NCBI RefSeq assembly: GCF_030656115.1
Contig: NZ_JAUSOO010000076.1
Span: 1-38,897 of the forward strand
Length of the DNA: 38,897 nt
From: Hydrogenophaga sp.
GTDB lineage: Bacteria; Pseudomonadota; Gammaproteobacteria; Burkholderiales; Burkholderiaceae_C
Reading direction: 5' to 3'
Part shown: one piece after another, positions 1 through 9,146 of the stretch
Layout: every line of letters begins with the position of its first letter
How positions within the stretch are numbered: the stretch's first letter is position 1
The notes under the pieces: model-generated
What the model saw: the letters and a program-made list of their open reading frames with translations, nothing else
Told to the model about the DNA's origin: nothing
The model's database searches: none
Program-made: the position numbers and the translations under genes

Positions 1-100
1 CCACTGTCGTCGGCTTGGTGCGCCTGCGCACACCCTCCAGTAAAAACCTTATTTCCTCGAACTTCTCTCTGCTGATATCACTGGCGTAGGTTGATCTCAT
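1..100 (-). CDS. IS5-family transposase, N-terminal fragment cut by window edge
   Basis: Read on the minus strand from an ATG at 100, the frame stays open to the window edge and gives 33 residues beginning MRSTYASDISREKFEEIR and containing RRRTKPTT. This matches the conserved N-terminus of IS5-group DDE transposases, which usually start with a similar Ser/Tyr-rich run followed by LLE.xRRRTKPxT. The catalytic part lies to the left of the window, so it cannot be told whether the gene is intact. The enzyme would cut and join the ends of its own insertion sequence. The family call rests on recalled consensus, not on a search. Confidence 0.75.
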   Translation of the reverse strand, partial: MRSTYASDISREKFEEIRFLLEGVRRRTKPTTV

Positions 101-144
101 TCCCACATTTTCTCATCCGACCTGATCAAATCGTAAACACGCTC
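1..144 (-). mobile_element. End of an IS5-type insertion sequence
   Basis: This spans the partial transposase gene plus 44 bp upstream. The probable terminal inverted repeat lies near 122-144; read inward on the minus strand it begins GAGCGTGTTTACGATTTGAT, which resembles ends of IS5-group elements. The exact outer base and any target duplication cannot be confirmed because the other end is outside the window. Confidence 0.5.
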
Positions 145-495
145 TGAGACAGATTGACTATGCTTCGTTGTTTTGTGCCGCTGTAGACAACGTTATCCAG
201 CCAACCTCTTGCTGAGGAAATGGACCTCTGTTCTGGTTCAGCTTCCACAGGTGGATGCTCACCAAATCGGTGGCGTTGGACGTAGATGAGGCTTTGGCAA
301 TTGCGGGTGAAACACTACCGCTTGTCCCGGTGGTTCCCGCTCCCGCTGAGGAGCAGCCGTCTGTGACCGTGCCGGTCAAAGTGCCGCCGAAAATCTACCT
401 CACACCACCACGGGCACAAGCAAGACCGCCACTGACCTGCCGCCAGCGCAAAACCACATCAAACCCGCACAGGCTGACGGGCCCAGCGCCAGCCT
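145..495. other. No supported gene between the IS end and the ABC permease
   Basis: Short open frames occur on both strands here (for example 158-379 minus, Ser/Gly/Thr-rich, opening with TTG), but none has a convincing start, ribosome site or recognisable family. The stretch may be the remains of a gene disrupted near the insertion sequence. Confidence 0.4.
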
Positions 496-1428
496 TCAGC
501 GCGCAAACCGCTTGCGCGTCAGCCCCAGCGCCAGCCAGAACGCGGCCACGGTGTACACCAGCAACACCCCGGCGTGCAGCCAGGCGTGTTCGGGCCACTG
601 GTCCATGAACAGGGGGCGCACCAGTTCCACCGCATTCGTCAGCGGCAGCCAGTCTGAAATGGCCCGCACCACGCCCGGCAGCTGTTCGCGCGGAAAGAAC
701 ACGCCCGAGAGAAACATCATGGGCGTGAGGACCAGTGTGAAGTAGTAGGTGAAGAAGTCGTAGCCCTTGGCCAGCGCATTGAACACCAGGGCAATGCACG
801 AAAACGTGATGCCCACACCCAGCAGCACCGGCCAGGCCAGCAGCAGCTTAGGCGCGTAGCTGATGCCCAGCGCCAGCATCACCAGCATGATGGCGGTCAC
901 CGAAAACAGCGCCTTGAACGCGGCCCACAGCATTTCGGCCAGCACCACGTCGTCCAGGCTCACCGGCGCGTTCATGATGCCGTCCCAGGTTTTCTGCACA
1001 TGCATGCGCGAAAACGCGGAATACAGCGCCTCAAAACTCGCCGCGTTCATGGCGCTCATGCAAATGCTGCCGCTGGCCAAAAACAGGATGTAAGGCACCG
1101 CCACCGGGCCCTGTGGCGTGTTGAAGGTGACTTGCCCCACCAGCGCACCCATGCCGTAGCCAAACGCCACCAGCCACATCAACGGCTCGGCAATGTTGCC
1201 CACCAGGCTGGGAATGGCCAGCTTTTTCCAGACCAGCAGGTTGCGCAAAAACACCGGCCACCAGCGGCCAGACAGACGGGGCGGGGAGAAATGAGAACCC
1301 CCCGCCGCGCTGCGCGCGACCCCCCTGGAGGGGGGTGCACCCTTCGGCCCGGCGAAGCCGGTTCCGTGGGTGCCCTGGGTTTTGCTGTCCCTGCCGTCGG
1401 TCGGCTGTGGGTTCTGTGAGCTTGTCAT
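496..1428 (-). CDS. ABC-2 type permease, NodJ family
   Basis: This is the 310-residue membrane subunit of an ABC exporter, pairing with the ATPase encoded immediately upstream. After a hydrophilic N-terminal extension it has about six hydrophobic segments, and the stretch MFLSGVFFPREQLP is typical of the ABC-2/NodJ family (lipo-oligosaccharide or polyketide/drug exporters). The ATG at 1428 lies one base beyond the ATPase stop, so the two are probably translationally coupled. Residues about 24-50 (GFAGPKGAPPSRG and onward) are encoded by a palindromic repeat that has entered the reading frame, so the N-terminus is longer than usual. The substrate is unknown; the Nod-type name reflects family only. 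Confidence 0.85.
   Translation of the reverse strand: MTSSQNPQPTDGRDSKTQGTHGTGFAGPKGAPPSRGVARSAAGGSHFSPPRLSGRWWPVFLRNLLVWKKLAIPSLVGNIAEPLMWLVAFGYGMGALVGQVTFNTPQGPVAVPYILFLASGSICMSAMNAASFEALYSAFSRMHVQKTWDGIMNAPVSLDDVVLAEMLWAAFKALFSVTAIMLVMLALGISYAPKLLLAWPVLLGVGITFSCIALVFNALAKGYDFFTYYFTLVLTPMMFLSGVFFPREQLPGVVRAISDWLPLTNAVELVRPLFMDQWPEHAWLHAGVLLVYTVAAFWLALGLTRKRFAR
1296..1360. repeat. GC-rich palindromic repeat inside the permease gene
   Basis: The core is a perfect hairpin, ACCCCCC (1319-1325), loop TGGA, GGGGGGT (1330-1336), flanked by GCCGCGCTGCGCGCG and by CTTCGGCCCGGCGAAG. Its layout (CCCCC-GCCGC arm, C-run/G-run hairpin, CTTCGG) is like the repeat at 14229-14275, so both look like members of a dispersed family. 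It lies in frame within the permease N-terminus. Confidence 0.7.
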
Positions 1429-1429
1429 G

Positions 1430-2398
1430 TCAACCTTCCTCCCGGATCTGCCGTCCGGTCAGTTTCAAAAACAGGTCTTCCAGGTTGGCGGGCCGGTGCA
1501 GCGTGCGCAGTTGCGGCTGTGCGCTCAGCGCGGCCAGCAGTGGCAGGGCTTGGGCGGTGTAGAAGAACACGGTTTCACCGCTCACCTCCACCCGTGCGGC
1601 CAAGGCACGCAGCGGCGCGTGTGCCTCAGCGTGCGCCAGCGCCAACGCGCCCTGGCCGTACACCTCCACCACATCGGGCTCCAGGTGCTGCGCAATCAGC
1701 TCGCGCGGGCGGCCCTCGGCAATTTTGCGGCCATGGTCCAGCACCAGCAGGCGCGAACACAGGCGCTCGGCCTCGTCCATGAAGTGGGTGGTCAGCAAAA
1801 TGCTTTTGCCCTGTTGCAGCAGCCGTTGCAGCCGCTCCCACATCAGGTGGCGGGCCTGCGGGTCCAGGCCGGTGGTGGGCTCGTCCAGCATCAGCAGGCG
1901 CGGGTCGTTCACCAGCGCCCGCGCCAGGCTGAGCCGCCGTTTCATGCCGCCCGACAACTCGCCCGGTTTGGCATCGGCCTTGTGCGCCAGCGCGGCAAAG
2001 TCCAGCAGCTGCGGAATGCGCGCCCGAATGTCCGCCGCCTTCAGGCCAAAGTAGCGGCCATACACCAACAGGTTTTCGGCGCACGAAAAATCGGGGTCGA
2101 GGGTGTCCATCTGGCTCACCACACCCAACTGCGCCTTGATCGCCAGCGCATCGCGCGGCATGTTCAGCCCAAAGGCGGTGATCTGCCCCGCGTCCGGCGC
2201 GGTCAGGCCCAGACACATGCGGATGGTGGTGGTTTTGCCCGCGCCGTTGGGGCCAATCACACCCAGGCATTCGCCGGGTTCAATGTCAAAACACAGGTCG
2301 TCCACCACGGTGGTGGTGCCGTAGCGTTTGACGAGGTTCTGGCAGGAGAAGAGGGGAGCGGTCACGGTGCGGTGGGTGCTTGGTGTGTGGGGCGGCAT
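1430..2398 (-). CDS. ABC transporter ATP-binding protein, NodI family
   Basis: This 322-residue cytoplasmic ATPase powers the exporter whose membrane subunit follows directly. Visible motifs are Walker [10 protein letters not shown] (49-57), signature LSGGM (148-152) and Walker B LLMLDEP (168-174), followed by the D-loop GLD and the switch His of [14 protein letters not shown]. The C-terminal third (about 230-322) is the extension usual in NodI/DrrA-type ATPases. The gene is first in a two-gene minus-strand operon and diverges from psd across about 90 bp. The transported substrate cannot be told from the sequence. Confidence 0.9.
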   Translation of the reverse strand: MPPHTPSTHRTVTAPLFSCQNLVKRYGTTTVVDDLCFDIEPGECLGVIGPNGAGKTTTIRMCLGLTAPDAGQITAFGLNMPRDALAIKAQLGVVSQMDTLDPDFSCAENLLVYGRYFGLKAADIRARIPQLLDFAALAHKADAKPGELSGGMKRRLSLARALVNDPRLLMLDEPTTGLDPQARHLMWERLQRLLQQGKSILLTTHFMDEAERLCSRLLVLDHGRKIAEGRPRELIAQHLEPDVVEVYGQGALALAHAEAHAPLRALAARVEVSGETVFFYTAQALPLLAALSAQPQLRTLHRPANLEDLFLKLTGRQIREEG

Positions 2399-2488
2399 GC
2401 CATGGATCGCTCAGATTATGGCCAGCACCGGCGCCGCCCATGCCGGGGATAATGCGGGCACTTTGGTTTATGGCCCCGGCCCCCGCCC

Positions 2489-3349
2489 ATGTCCTTCGCT
2501 GTTTTTCTCCAATACCTGCTGCCCAAGCGCGCCCTCACCGAGTTCGCGGGCTGGTGCGCCAACTCAACAGCCACCTGGTGGGTGCACAACGTCATTCCGT
2601 GGTTCATCAAGCGCTACGGCGTGAACATGGCCGAGGCCGCCAACCCCGACCCGCGCAGCTACGCCACCTTCAACGCCTTCTTCACCCGCGCCCTGAAACC
2701 CGGTGCGCGCCCGCTGGCGCAGGCCGACTTTGTGTGCCCGGTGGACGGTGCCATCAGCCAGCACGGGGCCATTGAAAAAGACCAGATTTTTCAGGCCAAG
2801 GGCCACCACTACAGCACGCGGGCGCTGGTGGGCGGCGACGCGGCGCTGGCGGCCCAGTTTGACGACGGTGCCTTTGCCACCATCTACCTCAGCCCCAAGG
2901 ACTACCACCGCATCCACATGCCCGCCGCCGCCCGGCTGCGCCGCATGATTTATGTGCCCGGCGAGCTGTTCTCGGTCAACCCGGCCACGGCGCGTGGCGT
3001 GCCGGGGTTGTTTGCGCGCAACGAGCGCGTGGTGTGCGTGTTCGACATGCCCTGCGGCCCCCAAGGCGAGCTGCGCCCCTTTGTGCAGGTGCTGGTGGGC
3101 GCCACCATTGTGGGCAGCATGGCCACCCCGTGGCACGGCGTGGTCAACCCGCCGCGCCCGGGCCAGGTGCGCGAGTGGACCTACGACGACCCGGCCGTCT
3201 ACCTGCAACGCGGCGAACACATGGGCACGTTTTTGCTCGGATCCACCGTGGTGCTGCTCTGGCCCAAAGACACCATGGCCTTCAACCCCCAGTGGGCCGC
3301 CGGGCAGGGCGTGCGCATGGGCGAGGCCATGGGCCAGGCGCTGAATTGA
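2489..3349 (+). CDS. psd: Phosphatidylserine decarboxylase
   Basis: It converts phosphatidylserine to phosphatidylethanolamine at the inner membrane, the last step in making the main bacterial phospholipid. The 286-residue proenzyme carries the self-cleavage motif LGST at 250-253; cleavage before Ser252 would create the pyruvoyl group on the small alpha chain. The expected acidic and histidine residues are present in PVDGAIS (Asp86) and YHRIHMP (His140, His143). The ATG at 2489 gives a normal N-terminus ([14 protein letters not shown]) and length for the proteobacterial family. purT follows 23 bp after the stop in the same direction, so the two may share a transcript. Confidence 0.95.
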   Translation: MSFAVFLQYLLPKRALTEFAGWCANSTATWWVHNVIPWFIKRYGVNMAEAANPDPRSYATFNAFFTRALKPGARPLAQADFVCPVDGAISQHGAIEKDQIFQAKGHHYSTRALVGGDAALAAQFDDGAFATIYLSPKDYHRIHMPAAARLRRMIYVPGELFSVNPATARGVPGLFARNERVVCVFDMPCGPQGELRPFVQVLVGATIVGSMATPWHGVVNPPRPGQVREWTYDDPAVYLQRGEHMGTFLLGSTVVLLWPKDTMAFNPQWAAGQGVRMGEAMGQALN

Positions 3350-3372
3350 TGTTTGTAAAAGGAACAACCCCC

Positions 3373-4599
3373 ATGACCACCCTCGGAACCCCCTTGTCCC
3401 CCTCGGCCACCCGCGTCATGTTGCTCGGCGCGGGCGAGCTGGGCAAAGAAGTGCTGATTGCGCTGCAACGCCTGGGCGTCGAAACCATCGCTGTGGACCG
3501 CTACGACAACGCCCCCGGCCAGCAGGTGGCGCACCACGCCCGCACCATCACCATGAGCGACCCGGCGCAACTGCAAGCGCTGATTGAGGCCGAAAAGCCC
3601 GACTTGGTGGTGCCCGAAATTGAAGCCATCGCCACGCCGGTGCTGCAAGCGCTGGAAGCCGCTGGCGTGGTGCGCGTGGTGCCCACCGCACGCGCCGCCC
3701 GCCTGACGATGGACCGCGAAGGCATCCGCCGCCTGGCCGCCGAAACCCTGGGCCTGCCCACCAGCCCATACCGGTTTTGCGATTCGCTGGCCGAGTTGCA
3801 AGCCGCCATCGACGCAGGTATCGGCTACCCCTGCATCGTCAAACCCGTCATGAGCAGCAGCGGCAAAGGCCAAAGCAAAATCGACGGCCCCGCCGACGTG
3901 CAAACAGCCTGGGACTGCGCCATGGCCGGTGGCCGTGTGGGGCCGGGCCGCATCATCGTGGAAGGCTTCATCGACTTCGACTACGAAATCACCCAACTCA
4001 CCGTGCGCGCCCGTGGCGCTGACGGCCAGATCGAAACCCATTTCTGCGACCCCATCGGCCATGTGCAGGTGAGCGGCGACTACGTGGAAAGCTGGCAACC
4101 GCACCCCATGACGCCCGCCGCGCTGGCCGAGTCGCGCCGCATCGCCAAGGCCGTCACAGACGATCTGGGCCAAGGCCACGACGGCCAGCCCTCGGGCCTG
4201 GGCCTGTACGGCGTGGAACTGTTTGTGAAAGGCGACCAGGTGTGGTTCAGCGAAGTGAGCCCGCGCCCGCACGACACCGGCATGGTGACCCTGATCACCC
4301 AATGGCAAAACGAATTTGAACTGCACGCCCGCGCCATCCTGGGCCTGCCGGTCAGCACCTCCCTAAAAAGCCCCGGCGCCAGCGCCGTCATCTACGGCGG
4401 CGTGGACGCCACAGGCATCGTGTTCGACGGCGTGGACGACGCCCTGCGCGTGCCCCACAGCGAAATCCGCCTGTTCGGCAAACCCGAAAGCTTCACCAAG
4501 CGCCGCATGGGCGTGGCGTTGGTGTTTGATGCCGACGTGGAGGTGGCGCGTACGCAGGCCAAGCTGGCAGCGGGCAAGGTGAAGCCGCGCCGGGCTTGA
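3373..4599 (+). CDS. purT: Formate-dependent phosphoribosylglycinamide formyltransferase
   Basis: It makes formylglycinamide ribonucleotide from glycinamide ribonucleotide, formate and ATP, the folate-independent version of step three in purine synthesis. The 408-residue ATP-grasp protein follows E. coli PurT closely along its length: [15 protein letters not shown] near the N-terminus, VPEIEAIAT, the ATP-grasp segment [17 protein letters not shown], the catalytic-region run [16 protein letters not shown], and the C-terminal IRLFGKPE. The ATG at 3373, behind AAAAGGAAC, gives the family N-terminus [15 protein letters not shown]. An in-frame ATG at 3349 would add only eight residues and is less likely. 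Confidence 0.95.
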   Translation: MTTLGTPLSPSATRVMLLGAGELGKEVLIALQRLGVETIAVDRYDNAPGQQVAHHARTITMSDPAQLQALIEAEKPDLVVPEIEAIATPVLQALEAAGVVRVVPTARAARLTMDREGIRRLAAETLGLPTSPYRFCDSLAELQAAIDAGIGYPCIVKPVMSSSGKGQSKIDGPADVQTAWDCAMAGGRVGPGRIIVEGFIDFDYEITQLTVRARGADGQIETHFCDPIGHVQVSGDYVESWQPHPMTPAALAESRRIAKAVTDDLGQGHDGQPSGLGLYGVELFVKGDQVWFSEVSPRPHDTGMVTLITQWQNEFELHARAILGLPVSTSLKSPGASAVIYGGVDATGIVFDGVDDALRVPHSEIRLFGKPESFTKRRMGVALVFDADVEVARTQAKLAAGKVKPRRA

Positions 4600-4642
4600 G
4601 GGCCTGCTGCCTTCGGGAACTTAAACCCGGGAGCCGGGAGAT

Positions 4643-4915
4643 CCCCCACCCCAGCCCTCCCCCAGCGGGGGAGGGAGCCAAAGTCTTCCCAGCAACAAGG
4701 CGCCGCAGCGTAGAGCGCCCCCACCCCAGCCCAGAGGGGGAGGGAGCCAAAACATGGCCCTGCACAGGCGTTGGCGGGTAACGGTGTCTTGCCCCTTCCC
4801 CCGCTGGGGGAAGGCTGGGATGGGGGCAGGCGCGCGATGGCCAGTCCGGCCTGTTTTCAACAGACCTTGAGCGGATGCCCCTCTGTCCCCCTCTCCCGCA
4901 AGCGGGAGGGAGTCA
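4643..4915. repeat. Cluster of four GC-rich palindromic repeats
   Basis: Four related units fill the gap after purT: 4643-4680, 4717-4750, 4791-4830 (opposite orientation) and 4881-4915. Each centres on a C-run/G-run hairpin, for example CCCTCCCCCAGCGGGGGAGGG, beside a CCCACCCCAGCC arm. No gene is supported here. The units resemble REP-type elements and could also end transcription of the convergent purT and iorA genes. Confidence 0.8.
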
Positions 4916-5377
4916 GACCTTTTGCGCCACCCGCACCGCCGCCTGGTGAATGGCCGCCCGCACGCGCGGATACGTGCCGCAGCGGCAGATGATGCCGCTC
5001 ATGGCTTCGTCAATTTGCTCGTCGGTGGGTTGCGGGTGGGTGGTGAGCAGGGCGTGGGCCTGCATGATCTGGCCGCTCTGGCAGTAGCCGCACTGCACCA
5101 CGTCCAGGGCGGTCCAGGCGGCGCGCAGTGCGTCGGCCACCGGGCCTTGCAGGCCTTCGATGGTGGTGACCGACTGGCCCGCGGCGCTGCCCAGCGGCGT
5201 CACGCACGAGCGGGTGGGCACGCCGTCCAGGTGCACGGTGCAGGCGCCACACAGCGCCATGCCGCAGCCAAACTTGGTGCCGGTGAGCTGCAGCTCGGTG
5301 CGCAGCACCCAGAGCAGGGGTGCGTCGGGTTCTACATCCACCTGGGTGGGTTGGCCGTTGAGTTGAATGGGGGTCAT
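4913..5377 (-). CDS. (2Fe-2S)-binding subunit of an IorA-type molybdenum hydroxylase
   Basis: This small electron-transfer subunit of a xanthine-oxidase-family enzyme passes electrons from the molybdenum centre. The 154-residue protein has both expected clusters: a plant-ferredoxin-type cluster with Cys38, Cys43, Cys46 and Cys58 (CGMALCGAC...C), and an alpha-helical cluster with QCGYCQSG (Cys96, Cys99) and CRC (Cys131, Cys133). It lies 27 bp after the large subunit in the same transcript. There is no FAD subunit nearby, which fits the isoquinoline 1-oxidoreductase/aldehyde oxidase (IorAB) layout in which electrons leave to cytochromes. The natural substrate is not known. Confidence 0.9.
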   Translation of the reverse strand: MTPIQLNGQPTQVDVEPDAPLLWVLRTELQLTGTKFGCGMALCGACTVHLDGVPTRSCVTPLGSAAGQSVTTIEGLQGPVADALRAAWTALDVVQCGYCQSGQIMQAHALLTTHPQPTDEQIDEAMSGIICRCGTYPRVRAAIHQAAVRVAQKV

Positions 5378-5404
5378 GGTGGGGTTCTGGTGTGCGGGGG
5401 GCGT

Positions 5405-7663
5405 TCAGGCCAGCCGCAGCGGCAGGCTGCGCAGGCGCTGGCCGGTGAGGGCGAACAGGGCGTTGGCCACGGCGGGCGCAATGGGCGGCAGGCCCGGCTC
5501 GCCCACGCCTTCGGGCGCTTCGGTGCTGGGCATCACGGCGCATTCGATGGCGGGGCACTCGTGCATGCGCAGCGCGGGCTGGTCGTGAAAGTTGCTGGCC
5601 TGCACCTGGCCGTTGACGATGTCGATCTGGCCGTACAGCGCGGCGGAGAGGCCGTAAACGATGGCGCTTTCCAGTTGCTGCACGATCAGTTGCGGGTTCA
5701 CCGGCGTGCCGCAGTCAATCGCGCACCACACGCGGTGCACCTGGATGCTCTGGTCGGCCCGCACCGACACCTCGGCCACCTGCGCCACCACCGAGCCAAA
5801 CGATTCGTGCAGCGCCACACCCCGTGCGCGCCCGGCCGCCACCGGTTGGCCCCAGCCGCTCAGGCTGGCGGCTTGTTGCAACACGGCCAGATGGCGCGGG
5901 TGCTGCTGCAGCAAACCGGCGCGAAAAGCCACCGGGTCGGCCTGTGCGGCGTGGGCCACTTCGTCCAGAAAACACTCTTTGAAAAATGCCTGGTGCGAAT
6001 GCCCCACGGCGCGCCAGAAACCCACCTGCAGCGGCAGGTCCACCGCCTCGTGGGCGATGCGCGCGGCGGGCCATTCGTAGGGCTGGTCAAACGCGCCTTC
6101 CGAGGTGGTTTTGTCGGGCCCGCCGCCGGGCAGGCCGAAGTTGCGCTGGAGCACCTGGGGCACGATGGCCTGGCCCGCCGAGGTGTTTTTCCAGGCCAGC
6201 AGCTGGCCTTCGGCGCTCAGCCCGGCGCTGAAGCGCGCCACGCAGGCCGGGCGGTAAAAGTCGTGCTGCATGTCTTGCTCGCGTGTCCACACGGTTTGCA
6301 CCGGCGAGCCCTCGGCGGCGCGGGCAATGGCGGCTGCCTGGGCCACAAAGTCCACCTCCAGCCGGCGGCCAAAGCCACCGCCCAGCAGCATCACGTTCAC
6401 CGTCACGGCGTCGGGCTGCAGGCCCAGCACACCGGCCACCGCGTCGCGCGCCATGCTGGGCACCTGGGTGGACACCCACACCGTGGCCCGGCCGTCTTTC
6501 AGCAGCACGGTGCAGTTCATGGGCTCCAGGGTGGCGTGCGCCAGGTAGGGCGCACGGTATTCGGCGTTTACGCTGCGGGCCGCGCTTTGCAGGGCCGCAT
6601 CCACGTCGCCGGTGCTGTGGTAAGTGAACCCCTTGGCGCCGTCTTCCAGCGTCTGGGCCAGTTGGGTCATCACGTCGGCGCTGTTGAACGCGGCCAGCGC
6701 GCCGTGTTCCCAGGTCACGTCCAGCGCAGCCAGCGCCCGCTGCGCCTGCCAGGGCCGGCCCGCGATCACCGCCACGCCGCCGGTGCCGCCGTGCAGCGGC
6801 TCCACCGCCAGCACCTGGCGCACGCCGGGCAGGGCGCTGGCGGCCGCTGCGTCGAACCGGGCCGCGCGCCCGCCCAGGGTCGGGCACATGCTGAGCGCCG
6901 CATACAGCAGGCCGGGCGGCAGGGCGTCGATGCCAAACAGGGCGCTGCCGGTGATCTTGGCCTGGCTGTCCAGCCGGTGCATGGGCTGGCCAATGAGTTT
7001 GAATTCGGCATGCGTCTTGAGCCGGATGCGCGACGGCACCCCCACCTGCGCCGCCGCGGCGGCCAGCGAGCCGTAGTCCGCGATCTGCCCGCTCGGCCCC
7101 AGCACCTGGCCGCGCTCGGTGCGGCAGTCGGCCAGCGCCACGCCCCACTGTTGCGCTGCCGCCGCCAGCAGCATCTGGCGCGCCGCCGCACCGGCCTCGC
7201 GCATGGGCAGCCACAGGTCTTTCACGCTGCTGGAGCCGCCCGTCATCATCACGCCCACATGGCCCACCACCTTGGCTGTGAGGTGGCTGGCCACCCGGCG
7301 CGCCAGACCCTGGCTGTCGGGGTGAAACGGCAGGCCGTCCACCACCGCGCTGACGTTGGTGTAAATCTTGTCGATGGGCGCCATTTCGGTGGTGACGCGG
7401 CTCCAGTCAGCGTCCAGCTCGTCGGCCAGCAGCATCGACAGCGAGGTCAGCACGCCCTGGCCCATTTCGCTTTTGCTCATGATCACCGTGACCGCGCCGT
7501 CTGCGCTGATCTTGACCCAGCCGTTGAAAGCCGCCTGCCCGGGTTGCACCGGCAAGGGCTCGTCGGTCAGCAGGCGCTGGCGCGGCGGCAGCACCGCCCA
7601 ACCCAGCACCAGCGCGCCGGCGGCGGCCACGCTGCTCAAAATGAAGTTTCTACGGGTGGTCAT
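5405..7663 (-). CDS. Molybdopterin-binding large subunit of an IorB-type aldehyde/N-heterocycle oxidoreductase
   Basis: This is the catalytic subunit of a xanthine-oxidase-family hydroxylase, 752 residues from the ATG at 7663. That start gives a twin-arginine-like signal (MTTRRNFILSSVAAAGALVLGW), so the folded cofactor-bearing enzyme is probably exported to the periplasm. Family features include GQGVLTSLSMLLADELD, GGGFGRR in the cofactor region, and the C-terminal APEGVGEPGLPPIAPAVANAL segment that holds the conserved catalytic Glu. A longer in-frame start at 7732 would bury the signal and is rejected. The gene diverges from a TetR regulator across 119 bp, which suggests substrate-responsive control. 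Isoquinoline is only the family name, not a proven substrate. Confidence 0.9.
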   Translation of the reverse strand: MTTRRNFILSSVAAAGALVLGWAVLPPRQRLLTDEPLPVQPGQAAFNGWVKISADGAVTVIMSKSEMGQGVLTSLSMLLADELDADWSRVTTEMAPIDKIYTNVSAVVDGLPFHPDSQGLARRVASHLTAKVVGHVGVMMTGGSSSVKDLWLPMREAGAAARQMLLAAAAQQWGVALADCRTERGQVLGPSGQIADYGSLAAAAAQVGVPSRIRLKTHAEFKLIGQPMHRLDSQAKITGSALFGIDALPPGLLYAALSMCPTLGGRAARFDAAAASALPGVRQVLAVEPLHGGTGGVAVIAGRPWQAQRALAALDVTWEHGALAAFNSADVMTQLAQTLEDGAKGFTYHSTGDVDAALQSAARSVNAEYRAPYLAHATLEPMNCTVLLKDGRATVWVSTQVPSMARDAVAGVLGLQPDAVTVNVMLLGGGFGRRLEVDFVAQAAAIARAAEGSPVQTVWTREQDMQHDFYRPACVARFSAGLSAEGQLLAWKNTSAGQAIVPQVLQRNFGLPGGGPDKTTSEGAFDQPYEWPAARIAHEAVDLPLQVGFWRAVGHSHQAFFKECFLDEVAHAAQADPVAFRAGLLQQHPRHLAVLQQAASLSGWGQPVAAGRARGVALHESFGSVVAQVAEVSVRADQSIQVHRVWCAIDCGTPVNPQLIVQQLESAIVYGLSAALYGQIDIVNGQVQASNFHDQPALRMHECPAIECAVMPSTEAPEGVGEPGLPPIAPAVANALFALTGQRLRSLPLRLA

Positions 7664-7782
7664 GGGGTTTGGGGTCAAAAGACCGAGTATGGGGTAGGTA
7701 TGCGCAGCACTGTAAGGCGCGCAAGCCTCCATCCCCGTCGCACCCGGTCATACCAGCGCCATGGGTGGGACAATGCGGCCCC

Positions 7783-8382
7783 ATGGCCCGCCCCAAATCC
7801 GCCTCCCACGACCTCAAGCGCGAACAGATTCTGGACGTCGCTTCGCAGTGCTTCGCCCGCCAGAGCTTCCCCGCCGCCAGCATGAACGACATCGCCACCG
7901 CCTGCGGCACCAGCAAAGCGCGGATCTACCACTATTACGAGAGCAAAGAAGCCATTCTGTTTGACCTGCTCGACCGTTACACCCAGCGCCTGCTGGCCCT
8001 CATTGGCGAGGCCGAGGCGCGGGCCGAGCGCAAAAACCTGAACGAGCGCGACGCGCTGAGCGAGCTGGTGCGCGCCTTTCTGACCGAATACGAACACTCC
8101 GCCACGCGCCATGTGTCGCTGGTGTCCGACACCCAATTTCTGGGCGACACCCAGCGCGAACTGATCCTGAACCGCCAGCGCGACGTGGTGGCCGCCTTCA
8201 CCCGTTTCTTGAAACGCGCCTACCCCAAGCGCGTCACCCCGGCCAACCAGACCGCGCTCACCATGATCCTGTTCGGCATGATCAACTGGACCTTCACCTG
8301 GCTGCGCCCCGGTGGCCCCATGAGCTACGCCGCCTTTGCCGATGAGGTGGTGGCGGTGCTGGAGCGGGGTTTGTCGGGGTGA
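7783..8382 (+). CDS. TetR/AcrR-family transcriptional regulator
   Basis: This 199-residue one-component regulator has an N-terminal helix-turn-helix, with REQILDVASQCFARQSF followed by SMNDIATACGTSKARIYHYYESKEAILFDLL (about residues 13-62), and a C-terminal ligand/dimer domain. The ATG at 7783 starts just before the HTH, as is normal; longer in-frame extensions add no family sequence. It is divergent from the molybdenum hydroxylase genes and so probably represses them, with the operator inside 7664-7782, where I could not identify a clear dyad. The ligand is unknown. Confidence 0.88.
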   Translation: MARPKSASHDLKREQILDVASQCFARQSFPAASMNDIATACGTSKARIYHYYESKEAILFDLLDRYTQRLLALIGEAEARAERKNLNERDALSELVRAFLTEYEHSATRHVSLVSDTQFLGDTQRELILNRQRDVVAAFTRFLKRAYPKRVTPANQTALTMILFGMINWTFTWLRPGGPMSYAAFADEVVAVLERGLSG

Positions 8383-8394
8383 GTGATTGGGTTT

Positions 8395-8414
8395 GTAATG
8401 TAAAATAGCATTAC
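8395..8414. promoter_or_regulatory. Candidate operator/promoter of the toxin-antitoxin operon
   Basis: This is a perfect 6-bp inverted repeat, GTAATG (8395-8400) and CATTAC (8409-8414), separated by TAAAATAG, whose TAAAAT could serve as the -10 box. It lies 26 bp before the antitoxin ATG. Antitoxins of this type normally bind such dyads to repress their own operon; that role here is inferred. Confidence 0.55.
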
Positions 8415-8440
8415 TTTTCAACCCGCATAAAGGCTGCCCC

Positions 8441-8686
8441 ATGACCGCTTTGACCATCACCGCCAAAGGCCAGATCACCCTGCGCCGTGAACTGTTGCAA
8501 TACCTGGGCATTGCGCCGGGCCAGCAGGTGGAGGTTCACAAACAAGCCAACGGCGTGCTGACGTTGCAGGCCAAAGCGCCCGAGGGACTGGAAGTCTTTG
8601 CGGGCTGCCTGCCACCGCCACCCCAAGCACTCCGTGTGGACGAAATGAACGCCATCATCGCCAGCGGTTGGGCGGGGCAGCCATGA
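8441..8686 (+). CDS. AbrB/SpoVT-type antitoxin
   Basis: This 81-residue protein has an N-terminal swapped-hairpin AbrB-type DNA-binding domain (ITAKGQITLRRELLQYLGIAPGQQVEV, about residues 5-31). Its C-terminal tail (about 45-81) is expected to bind and neutralise the partner nuclease. Its stop overlaps the start of the PIN-domain gene in an ATGA junction, the usual coupling in VapBC-like pairs. It is likely autoregulatory through the dyad at 8395-8414. Confidence 0.85.
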   Translation: MTALTITAKGQITLRRELLQYLGIAPGQQVEVHKQANGVLTLQAKAPEGLEVFAGCLPPPPQALRVDEMNAIIASGWAGQP

Positions 8687-9084
8687 AGGTCACGCTCGAC
8701 ACCAACGTGCTGGTGCGGCTGGCCACGCAAGACGACCCGGCTCAAGCCGCCCTGGCTTTGCGTGTGTTGCAAAAAGCCAGCCTGATTGCGGTGCCCACCC
8801 CGGCGCTGTGCGAGCTGGTGTGGGTGCTCCTGCGCGGCTACCGCTACACCCCGGCACAGGTGGCGCACGCCCTGCGCACGCTGTTGCAGGTGCGGCAAGT
8901 GGTGTGCCACACGCCCACCGTACTGGCCGGGCTGGCGCTGCTGGAGAGCGGCGGCGACTTTGCCGATGGCGTGATTGCCGCTGAGGGCGACTTGCTGGGC
9001 GGCACCGAATTTGTGTCGTTCGATCAGCAGGCCATCAAACTGCTGAAGGCACAGAAACGCAAGGTGCGGTTGCTAGCGGCGTGA
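8683..9084 (+). CDS. PIN-domain toxin (VapC/FitB-like ribonuclease)
   Basis: This 133-residue PIN-domain protein is the likely toxin of the pair, cutting RNA when not bound by its antitoxin. The four acidic residues that coordinate metal are visible: Asp6 (LDTNVLVR), Glu44 (CELVW), Asp95 (DFADG) and Asp114 (SFDQ). The ATG at 8683 overlaps the antitoxin stop; an earlier in-frame start at 8668 lies inside the antitoxin gene and lacks support. The RNA target is unknown. Confidence 0.87.
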   Translation: MKVTLDTNVLVRLATQDDPAQAALALRVLQKASLIAVPTPALCELVWVLLRGYRYTPAQVAHALRTLLQVRQVVCHTPTVLAGLALLESGGDFADGVIAAEGDLLGGTEFVSFDQQAIKLLKAQKRKVRLLAA

Positions 9085-9146
9085 GACGGCCAGAACGGTC
9101 CGCTCTCCTAGCGCTGGAAGCCCGGCTACTTCGCCTAAAAAATTCA

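Noticed and set aside
158..379. Small minus-strand frame near the IS end
   Set aside because: It opens with TTG after a stop, has no ribosome site and no recognisable sequence; possibly a relic but not supportable as a gene.
4922..7885. Very long open frame (987 codons) on the plus strand
   Set aside because: It is the antisense shadow of the two molybdenum hydroxylase genes, caused by high GC content. Its His/Gly/Ala-rich translation has no family features.
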